Below, piece after piece: positions 26,901 to 37,876 of a DNA stretch of 64,000 nucleotides; positions within the stretch are counted from its first letter, which is position 1, and each line of letters opens with the position of its first letter. Made by a program: the position numbers and the translations under genes. Source of the DNA: Marisa cornuarietis (lineage: Eukaryota; Mollusca; Gastropoda; Architaenioglossa; Ampullariidae); assembly GCA_004794655.1 (NCBI GenBank), contig SMMW01000025.1, positions 1,233,501-1,297,500 on the forward strand, given 5' to 3'. The notes beneath the pieces are model-generated. The model was not told the origin of the DNA and did not search any database. It was given only the letters and a program-made list of their open reading frames with translations.

Positions 26901-26984
26901 GCATGCTCGCGCTTGTTTCTAACACCTCTGTATAATTTGCTTATGGAATCAGATACGCTCCTTGTAAGTCGAAGGAAAGGAAAC
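23939..26984. other. non-coding, no gene recognised
   Basis: The 146-aa plus frame at 24764-25204 is hydrophobic because of T-rich composition. It starts at GTG and shows no domain. A plus/minus pair of frames near 24161-24536 is likewise unconvincing. Confidence 0.5.
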
Positions 26985-27262
26985 AGGTTAGATCACTAGG
27001 GTCTGATACCAAACTCGTGCACATTAGGCACCGGTGTGTGGCAGTGAGCTCCCCTCCCCTATTTCAAGTCAACCCAGCTAATGATAATGGCCAAATGACT
27101 CCATAGGGATTTGGGAAAGGATGGCAAAGAGACGTCGGGCACTACCCTCACGAAACGCAGGCCCCGAGATAAGCAGGAGCTCTAGCACCTCACTTCTCTA
27201 ATACCTCACTTCCCACTGCTCGAAAGGTTAAGGGTACAATTTACCTTTACTTTACTGTGCCT
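26985..27262 (+). mobile_element. tRNA-derived SINE, copy B (diverged)
   Basis: This plus-strand segment aligns along its length with copy A read on its own strand. Shared blocks include CCCAGCT followed by AATGG, TGACTCCA, a GGGAAAGG block, ACTACCCTCA and CACCTCACTT, with the same TTTACC-type tail at 27238-27255. The tRNA head is badly decayed. The divergence indicates an older insertion than copy A. Confidence 0.65.
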
Positions 27263-28218
27263 TAACCCCACGGGGAACAACTTACGGTTCACTTCCCCTG
27301 TTGCCAAAAAGATGTTGTAACTGTTTTCCAGTTTGGAAAAAAAAAGATTTCTGGTAACAACCATCGTAGTCGATTGCAAGAAAATCACCATTGCAGCACA
27401 TTGTGTCAATGACATTTCCGCAGCAACGGAGAGATGTATGGTTTTGGACGATAACCTGGCTGATGCATTTCAATATAGCTGCCTTCTAGTACAGTGCGGC
27501 AATCGTGGTCAACCGTTAAAGGCCCTGAAGTGATTGTTAGTGAGGAGCAGAAAGCCTAGAGTTGGAGGTTCACCTAGGCCTGTACATGGAACTGCTTCCC
27601 TGGCACCCTATTTATCTGAGATGGTAAAGCAGCGGAATGAGGTTGCAGAAGAATGAGGTTGCTATGCATTAGACACGGTGAGCCACTTACAGTGCACTGT
27701 CTCTACTGCCAAAGACTGTGAATAACGTTTACCTTTTATTATTAAAAAGTAAAAGAAAGTTTTTGGGAGTGTACAACTTCGTACTTGCAATGAGTCGGCA
27801 AAAGTCACATGCAAACTTTATCAATCACTTTTATAAACAATCATGCTTTATGATAACCTCTGCCTTCTTAATAAATTGACATTAAGTCGTCTTTTGAAAT
27901 CCAAAAGTCTTTCAGAAGCATTGAATTCTCAGATATAATATTTGTTCAGTCCTAACTGTCTCGTGGCGCTGTCAAGTGAATTCATTGTCATTAAACGACT
28001 CGCAACGTCAGTTCAACCGTCTAAAAAACAATATTTATTTTGCTTACTCCTCTTCAACTTTACAGAGAATAAACATGGTTTGTGCTGACAGAATTGATAA
28101 TCCTGAGCCGTAAAAAAGAACTACTTTAATAAGATGGCACATTGCTGCTAGCACACAATCTTCCGTCTTCTTTTCTACATTTGGTAAACACTGCTGGTCA
28201 GACGAGGCCATCCGTTCA
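27263..28218. other. non-coding, one possible short shared repeat
   Basis: No gene is visible. At 27686-27722 a block of about 25 bp (CACTTACAGTGCACTGTCTC and following) resembles one at 45518-45545 (CACCTACAGCGCCCTGTCTC). This hints at a further, poorly defined dispersed repeat. Confidence 0.35.
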
Positions 28219-28240
28219 CCAAACAAACAAACAAACAAAA
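28218..28240. repeat. (CAAA)n tetranucleotide repeat
   Basis: Five CAAA units, short and pure. Confidence 0.85.
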
Positions 28241-29053
28241 TTCCAGAGAAGATAAACGTTTGGAAAGTAAACAAGGATGAAATTCGAAAGACAAAATCAT
28301 TAATGTTACTGCTATTACTCCTGCTGTTCTTGTTCCTTTTAAGCTGAATCTTTATAACGGAAACATCTTTTCCAGCTTACCGACGTGTGTGAAATTACAT
28401 TCTCAATTACCGATCTTCAATTATCTTGTTTATTTAACCAGTGCTTAGTCCATTTGATTTTTTTCATCACCAATCGACGACTTTGACAAAGCCTTTGCAA
28501 GCAGCTGGGTAGAAAAGCTTTTCGCCTTGTTTTCGAAACACTTCTACCTTGATCTCCTACACATCTTGAGCTGTCTCTAAGGAAATATCTTCCAGTCTAT
28601 AAATCACCTCCTCTCAATAGTGGGCTACAGCAGCAGGTTAGGGGAATGGCGTTCCTTATCAAATGTCACGACTTCAACTGATCGTCATATCACGAAACTT
28701 AGACAGTTGGTGATCGTGAATTCAGCGGCATTTCACCTGACCTCAATGTCAAAAACTCTAATCCTATGGACTTTGAAGTCCGTCTGGTGATCACGATTTT
28801 TAAGTAAATTACATGTCACACAAACTTTCCATGAGGAATTTAAGGTTAGTAACATTGTTTTAGAGCATACATACAAAGTGTTTGAATCATTCTCAAGTAG
28901 CAATATGTTTTCAACATAAAGCATACCGTGTCACTTGACATTGGGTCACCATGATTATCTGCGAACGATCTCGCAGGGTTCAACGACAATGGATGGCAAA
29001 AAATCTAGAATAGGTATGTCCGTCTGAAAGAAAATTCTTTTCAAATCTTTCTT

Positions 29054-29055
<2 letters not shown>

Positions 29056-29092
<37 letters not shown>
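29056..29092. repeat. (CAT)12 triplet microsatellite
   Basis: Twelve perfect CAT/ATC units, the same motif family as the arrays at 2695 and 36450. Confidence 0.95.
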
Positions 29093-29093
<1 letters not shown>

Positions 29094-29192
29094 CATGCTT
29101 ACGTCCTGCCTTCGCGTAAACAAGCTGTCGGAGAGCTCCTTGGACGAAGTGTTCAGGGTAGATGTCAAACTAGTTCTCGAGTGTATTTGCAG

Positions 29193-29440
29193 CAGGCGAA
29201 ACAGGACAGGAGAGTGACAGGGGTGCACTTGCTAATCGCAGCCACGTGAAAGGCTATCAGCGGTTTGACTGTGATCCCGCTTGCTGCCCGAGCGAGGCTA
29301 ACAACCATTATGTGACGCGGAGCACAAAAGCAGCTTACGTAGGAGGGACTCGCCTTCCAAGGACATGTCCAAATTACAATTACTGCTGCGCAAAATACGA
29401 CACACTGATCTCCCCTGGCACACCCGTCATCGATTTTTAG
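29193..29440 (+). CDS. possible terminal exon of a cysteine-rich protein
   Basis: The frame is open from 29174 to the TAG at 29438-29440 and has no ATG, so if real it is the last exon of a spliced gene. Candidate acceptors are TATTTGCAG ending at 29192 and TGCTAATCGCAG ending at 29241. The predicted C-terminal part has six cysteines in two similar groups, C-x3-CC (from 29276) and C-x5-CC (from about 29369), with Tyr, Asn and Pro between them. Base composition is more balanced than in the flanks, and an AATAAA signal sits about 32 nt after the stop. I recognise no family. No upstream exon was identified, so a chance frame remains quite possible. Confidence 0.25.
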
Positions 29441-29471
29441 CGACTCTCCATCGACACACAGGTGCGGGACA

Positions 29472-29477
29472 AATAAA
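29472..29477 (+). terminator. polyadenylation signal AATAAA
   Basis: A canonical hexamer lies about 32 nt downstream of the stop of the cysteine-rich frame and is followed by TG/T-rich sequence at 29490-29505. The hexamer is also common by chance in AT-rich DNA. Confidence 0.3.
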
Positions 29478-32400
29478 ACAAAATTGCTTCCTGTGAACTT
29501 TTGTTCACGAGCTTTATTTTAGACAACCGCTCAGATCAGGGTCCTATACATGGGGCGCAAGAACTTGCCAGAACAAACCAAAAACGCCAGAGACAAAGAC
29601 CTTTTGAGGAGCAGCACTAAACTGAAGAATATCAAGGTCTCGATTTCTCCTCGTGGAAGCTCAAACCCTCACCGTGGTTTATCAACAAAGCAACCAGACC
29701 TGTAATTATGACACGTGCCTGTTGACCAGCCGTCACACAGACACACATGAAACGTCGATAATATGATAAGTCACGTGACAGGCGAGGTCACCCTCATCTG
29801 CAGACAAGCCAGAATCTCTATCCACTGCATTCACAAAAAAAACAATAAAACAGGCTGCTTCCACCCACACATCCACATCTGACATACCGGTGTACAAATG
29901 TGTACAGATTTTCTCGTGAGATCTGTTCTGTGGACAACAGACGCAGGCAGCGCTCACCTGCTCAAGCATCCAGCGAGAGCCTGGCGGTGGAATATACACC
30001 TGTGCAGCATTCCCAGTGTTCATTGCGCAACGATTTTCTGATCCTCTCCCACATTTAGCCTGGGGGCGTTAATGACACGTGTCCTCAAACACCATCCATC
30101 ATACTAGCAACACGTGTTGTCAAGTGCTTCGGTGAAAAAAAGCCCGTAAATCTCACAACATGAAATGAAACAAAAGTAGCTATTGCTGCTGACATCGGTG
30201 CAAACAAAAGCAATCGCATCAGAAAGGTGAATGGTACAGTTTCCGCTGAACTTTGCGCTTGAGAGAGAAAAACATGTCTACACACAACCTCAGGCTGATG
30301 CGCAGCTTTCACAGCTTTGTTTCACGACTCACAAGAGAGGCAGCAGACTACACCAGCGACTTCACTACTGTAGATTGATCGTTCTCTTTCCCAGAGTGTC
30401 GGAAAAGAAAAACTTCATCCGTTCTTGTAATGTGTTTTGTAAATTGATCACTGTGGCCAGTGCGGCTGGGTGTGATTGTGTGTAACTGGTGGTCAATACC
30501 ATGCTCTTTTCATTTTGCATCCAGTGTACAGCCTCGTAGTCTCTCTACCCTGGCGCCTGCCTTTTTTGTAATTTTGGTTTCCACTCGACTCTTTTTGCTC
30601 AAGCCAGCCATTCGTCAATGCCACGGCCTTCTTTTTGTTCGGTCTAATCGAGCATACAGTGTGATCGGCGTGACAGCTTAGAATTAGGTGTAGGTTACCG
30701 ATCCTAGATTGATAAGTTCGATCAAAAAATAAAATGCCTTTTCCTGCAAGGATAATTGTTATTATGGATGACATCATTACATAACTGAAACGTAAAAGAA
30801 AAATTTTAAAAAGGAAAAAGAGGAAGAAAGAAAGAATTTTCTATCACGGGATATGAACCCAACCCCATTCACTTGCTGTGATTTGTCTAAGAGATTGGCT
30901 TAACCTCTGGATCGAACGACAGTAGTGACTGTGTGTCGCGTCTGCTATCTGATGGTTTGATCTACTTGGAAGGCAGGAAAACCCGCCTACGTGGTTGGCA
31001 TTAGTGGCATCTAGTGGATCCCTGGAACGTGAGCCTGCCAGCCGGCGTAACTGGCATCGCTGGCAACTGTGGCATACCGACATTCATCAAAGGCATGTTG
31101 CCAGCGCTTCTTCCCCCCCCACCATGCCTGTCTTTGATGACTAACCAGTACGATTTTTGCAAAATATTCGTCAAACCTGAGCGATTTTTTTGGGGGGTGG
31201 GGGGTTCTAAAAATACACATTCCCCCCTCACACTCTCTCTCTCTCTCTCTCTGTCTTTGGCTCCTCTCTCTTACAACGTATATCCCTTTCTTTCTTTCTT
31301 TTATTTCTGTCTTTTAGCAAACACTTAACATGCAGTGTGTTATTGCCTGAGGAACTCTTCACCCTTTCTTCTTGAATCCTCTTTTCACATTCTTGAAACG
31401 AACATCACAAAAGCTGGCTTATCTTTTGCTATTTCTGTAGTAATTCTATGCTGAGAGGAAATTATTCTACGTCGTTCGTCCATGAACACCCAAAACAGAA
31501 CTGAGGCTGCTTTGCAGAAATTTGACAATGCACTTCATTCGAGCTAAATAACTTACGACAGAATCCAAAGTTTATGCAATAATTCGTTTGCGTGTGCATG
31601 TGTGCGTGTGCGTGTGTGAGTGAATGAGCACCTGCGTAAGTGCGTGTTTGCCACACGCATTGGAATTCCCTCTTTTGTTCACCCCAACCCCATTTCAGTG
31701 TCCTACTGTCTCGCGAGACAAATTGTGTACACTTTGTTAAAGGGTTTCGTGCAAGCGAGAACTTCTGGTTTTCAAACTTTTTTTCGGCCAGTGACGTGCT
31801 CCTCGCAGAATCGTTTTCAACGTCTAATATTCACGAAATGGACTTGCAGGTGCCTTGGCACAAAATGAACATCTTTTGTGTAAAACCCAATAATGTCCCA
31901 CAATTTCGAAAGAGTAGAAGTTCAACCAGATGTACATTACTTCATTACATAGCTAAATTCTCACGTGAAAGATTGCAATCATTGTCCAAAATGTTACTCT
32001 CGTAGCCTGTTTATCAAGTAATAAGAAGATGTATTCCGAGTAATAAGAAGATGCCTGCTGTGTACTTGATTTAAACACAGCGTCTGATCACAATTAAAAA
32101 TACTTTTAGGCTCGTAAATACTTTTAAAACATTTTTTAAGTTACCAACACACATTTCCCAAGATCAAAAGCTCACATTTTTTTTGTTTAGTAAGACAAAA
32201 AAGTTCGGCATTCTTTAATGTCTTTAAAGTCTTTTTAATTTTCTTTTAACTGTTTGAGGACAGCACAATGGCCAAAGCCTTGCACTAGAAAATCCAAAAG
32301 GTCGTAGAAGATGTTTAGAAGATTGTGATTGTAACCTTCTGATTGTGGATTAGTCTTTCCTTTTTGCTTTGCTGCAGACAGAAAAACAGTCCCGTTTGTC

Positions 32401-32599
32401 TTTTAGCTCGTGCACCACACTTGCTTGCTTTCTTTTGCATCAAAGTGCGAACTCTGTGGACCATCTGCCAAGACGGCGTAGCGTGTATGAAAGTGTTTTT
32501 ACCCCGCTTTACATGGAAGTGCAAATGAGCACTCATCAACAGAAGAAAAAGGGCCTGTAAATCGTTTGCTTTTCACGGCAGCTCTCGAGGAACCAATTT
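29478..32599. other. non-coding, no gene recognised
   Basis: About 3 kb without a supported gene. It contains a (CT)n tract near 31226-31250 and a directly repeated phrase AGTAATAAGAAGATG near 32018 and 32039. On the minus strand a CAG/GTGAGC donor occurs at 29958 within a 96-aa frame, but nothing links it to another exon. Confidence 0.5.
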
Positions 32600-32701
32600 T
32601 GTTCGTCAGGCTCCCTTCCAATCAGCTCCGGGATTCAGACTCCTCGCCGGAGCAGCCCGAATCTACCTGATTGGATAGAATTGTCCAGAGTCCCTAATCT
32701 G
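32600..32701 (+). promoter_or_regulatory. candidate promoter and 5' non-coding exon
   Basis: A GC-richer island holds CCAATCAG (32618-32625) and its exact inverted copy CTGATTGG (32667-32674). These are CCAAT-box elements of the NF-Y type in both orientations. It ends at a strong splice donor, CTG followed by GTAAGAA at 32702. This is the expected look of a TATA-less promoter with a short first exon. It could serve the small secreted ORF at 33152, through an acceptor such as the CTACAG ending at 33111, or the receptor gene at 34939. Both links are inference. Confidence 0.3.
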
Positions 32702-33151
32702 GTAAGAAATTGTTTCAATGCCATATTATTTGGGTTCATAAGCTCCATTCTTTGGAAAACTGACAATCTGTCATTGTTCGCTTTTGCCTTGCTTATACAC
32801 GGACTAACACACGCTGTGCACTTCCACTTTCTCTGCGCCTGGCGTCCAGCTTCTATTCAAGCAATAGACTGCTTCAGCGGCTGTACCCCGCACAAGTTGT
32901 CCTTCCTTGTCCTACATGTGTACGTGTATCTTCATGACTATTCCCTCTTTCGTTTTTATTATTAATGATGTTGTCAGTTATGTTGCTTTGGTTTGCTATT
33001 ATGCTGAAAGGGGATGTTGTATAACCTTTGTTTGTCTTATAAAATTTATATAAACATGGGTACATAATTTAGTCAAATAAGAAGACGTCTGCCAAGAAAA
33101 TACACCTACAGATTTCGCTAAGCCAGAATTAGAGGTTTCAAATGAAGTAAA

Positions 33152-33427
33152 ATGTTGTATTCTACAATTGCTTTTGGTCTCTGCTTAGCTTTCGTAAGCG
33201 CCAATACGGAACTGACGGTGTATGATAGTGACTCCAAGATTCATTCAGACCACGCAGACACGTGGGTCAAGTTATTTAATGTTGTCACAGACCAAACAAG
33301 TAGTAGAAAGCAATGGCAGGTATCACATATCAACTCTTACACAGGCATGCGTCTCTGTAAAACGCGTGATCCAAACTGTCCTCAGTATACGCATTACAGC
33401 TCAACAGGACAAATTCAACTTGAGTAG
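33152..33427 (+). CDS. candidate small secreted peptide precursor, 91 aa
   Basis: The frame starts at an ATG with A at -3, preceded by a two-codon upstream ORF (ATG AAG TAA). Residues 1-17 look like a signal peptide: a hydrophobic core with a V-S-A cleavage end. The rest is hydrophilic. There is an Arg-Lys pair at 52-53, followed by Gln54, which could become pyroglutamate after prohormone cleavage. A C-x6-C pair (Cys69, Cys76) could close an eight-residue ring, a ring size shared with allatostatin-C/somatostatin-like peptides, but I see no sequence match to those. No amidation signal is present. An in-frame CAG/GTATCA at 33317 could be a donor. A single short ORF can arise by chance, and no family is recognised. 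Confidence 0.35.
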   Translation: MLYSTIAFGLCLAFVSANTELTVYDSDSKIHSDHADTWVKLFNVVTDQTSSRKQWQVSHINSYTGMRLCKTRDPNCPQYTHYSSTGQIQLE

Positions 33428-33820
33428 TTAATACGGGTGGAGGATGTGAGGTAGGGACCACTGGGTGCCTGGATGGAAAACTGGTTGAGCAGTTACCTTG
33501 CGTGTCCAATGAAGTAAAAGCCTTTTCTTTCCTTCCTTCCTGGTCTCGATCGATCCAGAGGGCGCTCTCTTCCTGTCCTCGTCATCGTCTTGCACCCAGC
33601 CAAGATCGCGCCGCATTAATATAATTTTCTGCGCCTTTCCGTTCGCCTAATATGTTTACGTCTGTGTTACATTGACTTGTGGGTGTGGGACGGAGTGGAA
33701 GCGTCCCCGGAGCTATAGTTTTGCTGCTTCATCGAATGGTCTGTTTCCGATAGAAGACGTATAGGTGGTAAGAGTTATTCTGTCTTTTTTTTCTTTTGGG
33801 CAAGTCTTGTTTGACTTTTG

Positions 33821-33826
33821 AATAAA
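33821..33826 (+). terminator. polyadenylation signal AATAAA
   Basis: The hexamer lies about 395 nt after the stop of the candidate secreted peptide ORF, a reasonable 3' UTR length. It supports the small gene model only weakly. Confidence 0.3.
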
Positions 33827-34938
33827 GTCCGTCAAAAGAATCAAACATCAACCCTTTTCAGATACATTCTTCAGCGGAAGTGAAGTGGGGAGTTCTGTTG
33901 GTTATGTGAGATATGCAAAGGGGCGAGCACTGCGTAGATTACATCCGGTCTTTCAGCACTATGCTTCTCCCTAGACATGTTCTTGACTACGTTCTTTGTG
34001 GGTGTATTATTTATTTCATTTAATCAAGTAAAGCCTTTTGTGTCTCTAGAGTTTTTTTACGAAGACGAGTCTAGAGAGAGAGACAGATAAAGCATGTAAG
34101 GTCACCAGTAAAAAGGACTGAGTGCTTGAATTTCAGCCTTATTTTCCCCTCCCCCCAGACACTTTTTTGTTCGTCTATTACCGGGTAATAATTTGTGGCG
34201 GTTAATGTTTGGTTTTACTGCTGCTTCTCAATTAGAGATGACTTGCCATGAGGGTTCAGCCTAACAGAAAAAGTTCATTTGTCATTCATGTGTGATACCC
34301 TTTTGCGGCTAAAACGATCTAGTGCTCTTCCCTCCTCCTACCCCTGCCTTCCTTCTATTTCTGATTCAGATAAACTTGAAATAACACTTTCTCCATAATA
34401 TTCGCTTTTAATATCAACTTTTAATTTCATACTTTGATCATTTTCATCTATAAATGTCAAATAATATTACAAAAAAGTTAAAAGCACTTTATTTTCTGTA
34501 TGTTTCAGGACTGTGGAATTGAGGGATCGAACTAATAAATTGCTACGGAATCTCTTCCCTTGCAAATCAACTGTCAAAACGTTAACTGGCTGAAAATCTA
34601 AGGAAATATTGTTTCGTAAAATAGCACTCCACAATTGAATACGATTTGTTGTATTTTGTTGAGTCATGGGAATAAATACAATGGAATGAGGCAGGACAAA
34701 AGTGCTTACCTGTGTTATGGGAAAATTTGAGGTTGAAGTCGACTTACAGTCAAATTCTCTTCCGGCTTATTTTCGGCCGTTGACACAGGTGTTAAGAAAT
34801 GCCATGATGCGTCGTTTGCTTTAGTTCGACGTAAACACGTCTCTTTGACTTTAAACCTAAAGCTACCCTGGATTTGAAATATTAGAAAACCTAGCCACAA
34901 AAATTCTCTGGCGATCGGAATCGACTGAAATCATCAAA
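33827..34938. other. upstream region of the first receptor; no gene recognised
   Basis: About 1.1 kb of AT-rich sequence. No TATA box is obvious at a useful distance. An acceptor-like TTGACACAG ending near 34789 could join a distal 5' UTR exon to the receptor coding exon, but this is unproven. Confidence 0.4.
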
Positions 34939-36075
34939 ATGGCGGGTAACGTTCAAGAGGAAAAGGTGGAGATAGCAGTCATTGACACGCCCACCACCAC
35001 CCCGCTGAACAGCGCGTCCAACTGTTCTTTGATCGACAGCTGCTCCAATATCACGGTAATTGACCCGTACCTGGAATTCGAGCGCCTCAAAAGCATCATC
35101 GTGCCTGTCATCTTCGGGGTCATCGTCCTGCTTGGGCTGCTGGGCAACCTGCTCGTCATCGTGGTGATCGTGTCGGACAAGCACATGCGAAATACCACCA
35201 ACATCCTCATCCTGTCACTGGCCGTGGCCGACCTGCTCTTCATCCTACTGTGCGTGCCCTTTACGGCTGCCATGTTCTCCATGCCAGTCTGGCCGTTTGG
35301 CAGCATCATGTGCAAGGTGGTGCAGTACATGATCTACGTGTGTGCCTACGCCAGTGTCTACACGCTGGTACTGATGTCCTTGGACCGCTACCTGGCCGTG
35401 GTACACGCTATCCGGTCCATGAGCATCCGCAACGAGTTCAACACCTGGCTGGCCATCGCCGTCACCTGGACTGTCATCTTCCTAGGCCACATCCCGCTGT
35501 TGGTGGAGTACGATATCCACCACTATCAGCACTCCGACGAGAACCGCTCGTTCTGTACCAACGTTGCCCATCTCAACAGCGAAACCAAGGCCAAAATCTT
35601 TTATGGGAGCTTCTTTGCTTTTGGCTATGTCATTCCGTTGAGTGCCGTGTGCCTCATGTACGGACTGATGCTGAAGCGACTACTCTATGGCGTCGTCCCA
35701 GGTGGCAACCAATCCCAGGAGTCCATCCGCGCTAAGAAGCGCGTCACACGGATGGTCATCATTGTTGTCATCATGTTTGCTCTGTGCTGGCTGCCCATAC
35801 AGATTATCTTCGTCATACAGAGGTTCGGCAGCTACCCTACCAGCACGGAGTTCTTTGGCCTTCAGGTTGCCTCCAACTGCTTGGCCTACATGAACTCCTG
35901 TGTCAACCCGTTCCTTTACGCCTTCTTGTCGGAAAATTTCAGGCGAAGTTTCCAGAAGTTCCTGTGTTGCACCACCCCGAGTTCCCGTCGCATGGATTAC
36001 GAGCGTACTAACATCAGATACAGCGAGAAAGAGTCAAAGAGTACACATTTATCCCGAACCGCAAACAATGTCTGA
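34939..36075 (+). CDS. allatostatin-A/buccalin-type neuropeptide receptor, paralogue 1 (378 aa GPCR)
   Basis: This is a complete class A seven-helix receptor in one uninterrupted exon, predicted to sit in the plasma membrane and bind an amidated neuropeptide of the allatostatin-A/buccalin type. N-glycosylation sites occur at Asn28, Asn37 and Asn202 (second extracellular loop). TM1 is about residues 52-78 with Asn70, and TM2 carries Asp98 in LAVADLL. WPFG (118-121) precedes Cys125, the partner of Cys206. DRY is at 149-151, TM5 Pro at 233, CWLP at 283-286, NPFLY at 323-327, and Cys343-Cys344 is a likely palmitoylation site. The TM3 phrase YASVYTLVLMSLDRYLAVVH is the hallmark of AstA receptors and separates them from vertebrate galanin receptors. 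The ATG has a good context (AAAATGG). The coding DNA is GC-rich against AT-rich flanks. ATTAAA at 36605 is a possible polyA signal. The ligand is inferred from family. Confidence 0.96.
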   Translation: MAGNVQEEKVEIAVIDTPTTTPLNSASNCSLIDSCSNITVIDPYLEFERLKSIIVPVIFGVIVLLGLLGNLLVIVVIVSDKHMRNTTNILILSLAVADLLFILLCVPFTAAMFSMPVWPFGSIMCKVVQYMIYVCAYASVYTLVLMSLDRYLAVVHAIRSMSIRNEFNTWLAIAVTWTVIFLGHIPLLVEYDIHHYQHSDENRSFCTNVAHLNSETKAKIFYGSFFAFGYVIPLSAVCLMYGLMLKRLLYGVVPGGNQSQESIRAKKRVTRMVIIVVIMFALCWLPIQIIFVIQRFGSYPTSTEFFGLQVASNCLAYMNSCVNPFLYAFLSENFRRSFQKFLCCTTPSSRRMDYERTNIRYSEKESKSTHLSRTANNV

Positions 36076-36449
36076 GCGTTGACCCCCTTCCCCCAAAACA
36101 CGCTCTCAATCAAAAACAGGAACCAGGTAATTTATAAACCAAGCCCCTCCGCTTTTGCCCATGTGTAGAAACACATTTTGACCAAAAATGATTTCTGTGT
36201 CTCATTCTTATTATTATTCATTCTTTCATTCTTTTAAGGTAAAATTGAGAAAATCCTTCTAAATTCGTGCTTCTTAACCTCAATTTTTTTCCTCCATAAA
36301 CTATAAACTTTAGCTTCTTGCGTTCAATTTAATTGGCGACCTTATGCAGAAACAATTGCTACAAGAAAGATTTCAACCGAGACTAGGCTGCAGCGGTAGT
36401 AAAAGTGAAATATTTAGCTTGAATTTACATAAAAAATACTAGGCTGCGA
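36076..36449. other. probable 3' UTR of receptor 1
   Basis: AT-rich sequence follows the stop, with no frame or repeat. No canonical AATAAA is seen before the CAT repeat; ATTAAA at 36605-36610 is the nearest variant. Confidence 0.4.
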
Positions 36450-36498
<49 letters not shown>

Positions 36499-36499
36499 G
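36450..36499. repeat. (CAT)16 triplet microsatellite
   Basis: About sixteen perfect CAT units lie some 375 bp after the receptor stop. If the transcript extends to the ATTAAA at 36605, this array lies inside its 3' UTR. Confidence 0.95.
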
Positions 36500-36805
36500 C
36501 TGTCCTTATTGTTAAAATTTCTATTCCTCAAGAAGTGCGCTCGTGCAGAATTTAAGTTCGTTCGTGCCTGACCACATCTTTCTATTCTTACACTTTGTTG
36601 TTGGATTAAATGTGGAGACAGATCAATGAAACATTTGCATTGAAACACAGGTGTCTAGTGTTACGTATTGCAGCTTGCTTTTAGATTCTTAGACGTATTG
36701 CTGTGCAGCCAGCATAAGTGGGACTTCTAGAGAAATGCTTTCGACGACAGTAGGGGAGGGTGGTAATGTACCCGGATGAGCTGCGTGTTACTGTAAGGCG
36801 CTTGT

Positions 36806-36830
36806 CGTGACGTAGTCGCCGCCATTTTGG
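36806..36830. promoter_or_regulatory. CRE-half plus YY1-like element
   Basis: TGACGT (36808-36813) is followed by CGCCGCCATTTTGG (36817-36830), a full YY1-type motif. Such pairs are typical of promoters or of retroposon 5' ends, and it sits just before dispersed repeat copy R1. No transcript is evident. Confidence 0.3.
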
Positions 36831-36882
36831 CAGTCAATGGTGAATGCTGGCAACTGTCGATACTTATCTCACTCACAGTAAT

Positions 36883-37038
36883 TTGAGAGGGGCTCCCTCT
36901 AACGACTGGATTGAATGCCTGCCGTATGCTGACTGTTATGAATCATGAGGAAATAGAGGCTTTAGGATTCCATATTTCTTACGTTCTCTGTTTCGCAAAT
37001 ACATATCGATTTATATATATATATATATATACACACAC
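36883..37038 (+). repeat. dispersed repeat R1 with (TA)n(CA)n tail
   Basis: About 120 bp from TTGAGAGGGG onward aligns with 40386-40508. Shared blocks include CCCTCTAACG, GGAATGC/TGAATGC, GCCGTAT, CTGACTGTTAT and GGATTCCA. The copy runs into a (TA)n(CA)n run at 37011-37038, like a retroposon tail. The family is not recognised by name. Confidence 0.65.
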
Positions 37039-37639
37039 GAGAATGAATTTCTTATCTTTGTTTGATCAGTCTGTATGTAATGTAATCAGTCTGTTTCTTT
37101 CTTTACGGATCTATTGGTCTCTAGTTACTTACCAGCCCACCTACTTATCTTACGTCCTGTCTATAATCATGACATTAAACCATTCCGACATTTTTCCCCT
37201 TCTTGTTTACTTAAGAGTAGGCATTTCAGGCTTGCTTATCCTCACAAATGTTGCAATTTGATAGGATTCGGCTGTCTCGAGATGTAAAACCTTGCCCTTT
37301 ACTAAGAGACAAAAAACAAGAACATGTGTGTAATTACGGCTGTTTACAACTCGTCAGAAGCATTTCTTTTAGGAAAAGTACGATCCACACTCAGACTTAA
37401 AAATACCTTACATGGCGTTCTTAGCAGATTGGCAGAAAGGTAGCAACTTTGGTCATGAATTTATGTAACGTGAGTTTCAATCACAGTTGGTGTCGTTACC
37501 TATTATCATCATTTGCGCCCTCGTTAACGATGCGTTTACATCTGGTAAGAATGTGTTGTAGTCAGTAAGTGTGGTGCGTTTGAATTCTATAGGTCAAAAC
37601 TTGCAAGGATTTAGAAATGTTTATTGTTGCACAACAATA

Positions 37640-37640
<1 letters not shown>

Positions 37641-37692
<52 letters not shown>
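37641..37692. repeat. (TCTG)13 tetranucleotide microsatellite
   Basis: Thirteen perfect TCTG units cover 52 bp. The overlapping open frame encoding repeated CLSV is an artefact. Confidence 0.97.
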
Positions 37693-37693
<1 letters not shown>

Positions 37694-37837
37694 TACACAA
37701 AAATAGCCATAGTCAAATATTCTTTTTTGTGTCGGGAGGTCCTAGAGGGACTAGCGTGTGACCACGTTACATAGCAAGTACTTGTTTCATATCATTTAAA
37801 GAACGTATTAAATAATTGCCACGAGATATCCTTAGTT

Positions 37838-37876
37838 GCTGACTTGGCATAAAACAACAATTAACTAACTAACGTA
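37838..37876 (+). mobile_element. probable retroposon 3' end fragment
   Basis: The sequence GACTTGGCATAAAACAACAATTAACTAACTAAC has the look of the 3' tails of mollusc SINE/LINE elements, a GGCRTAAAACA block followed by AACT repeats. No head region can be identified, so it is a 5'-truncated remnant at best. The assignment rests on my memory of such tails. Confidence 0.35.

Noticed and set aside
29733..30023. Minus-strand 96-aa frame with a CAG/GTGAGC donor at 29958
   Set aside because: Only 22 codons precede the donor, no partner acceptor or promoter could be identified, and the peptide is not recognisable.
35250..35735. 161-aa plus-strand open frame in a second frame of receptor 1, and similar antisense frames at 34953-35330, 41102-41456 and 41532-41912
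   Set aside because: These are shadows of the GC-rich receptor coding DNA. Only the receptor frames encode a recognisable family.
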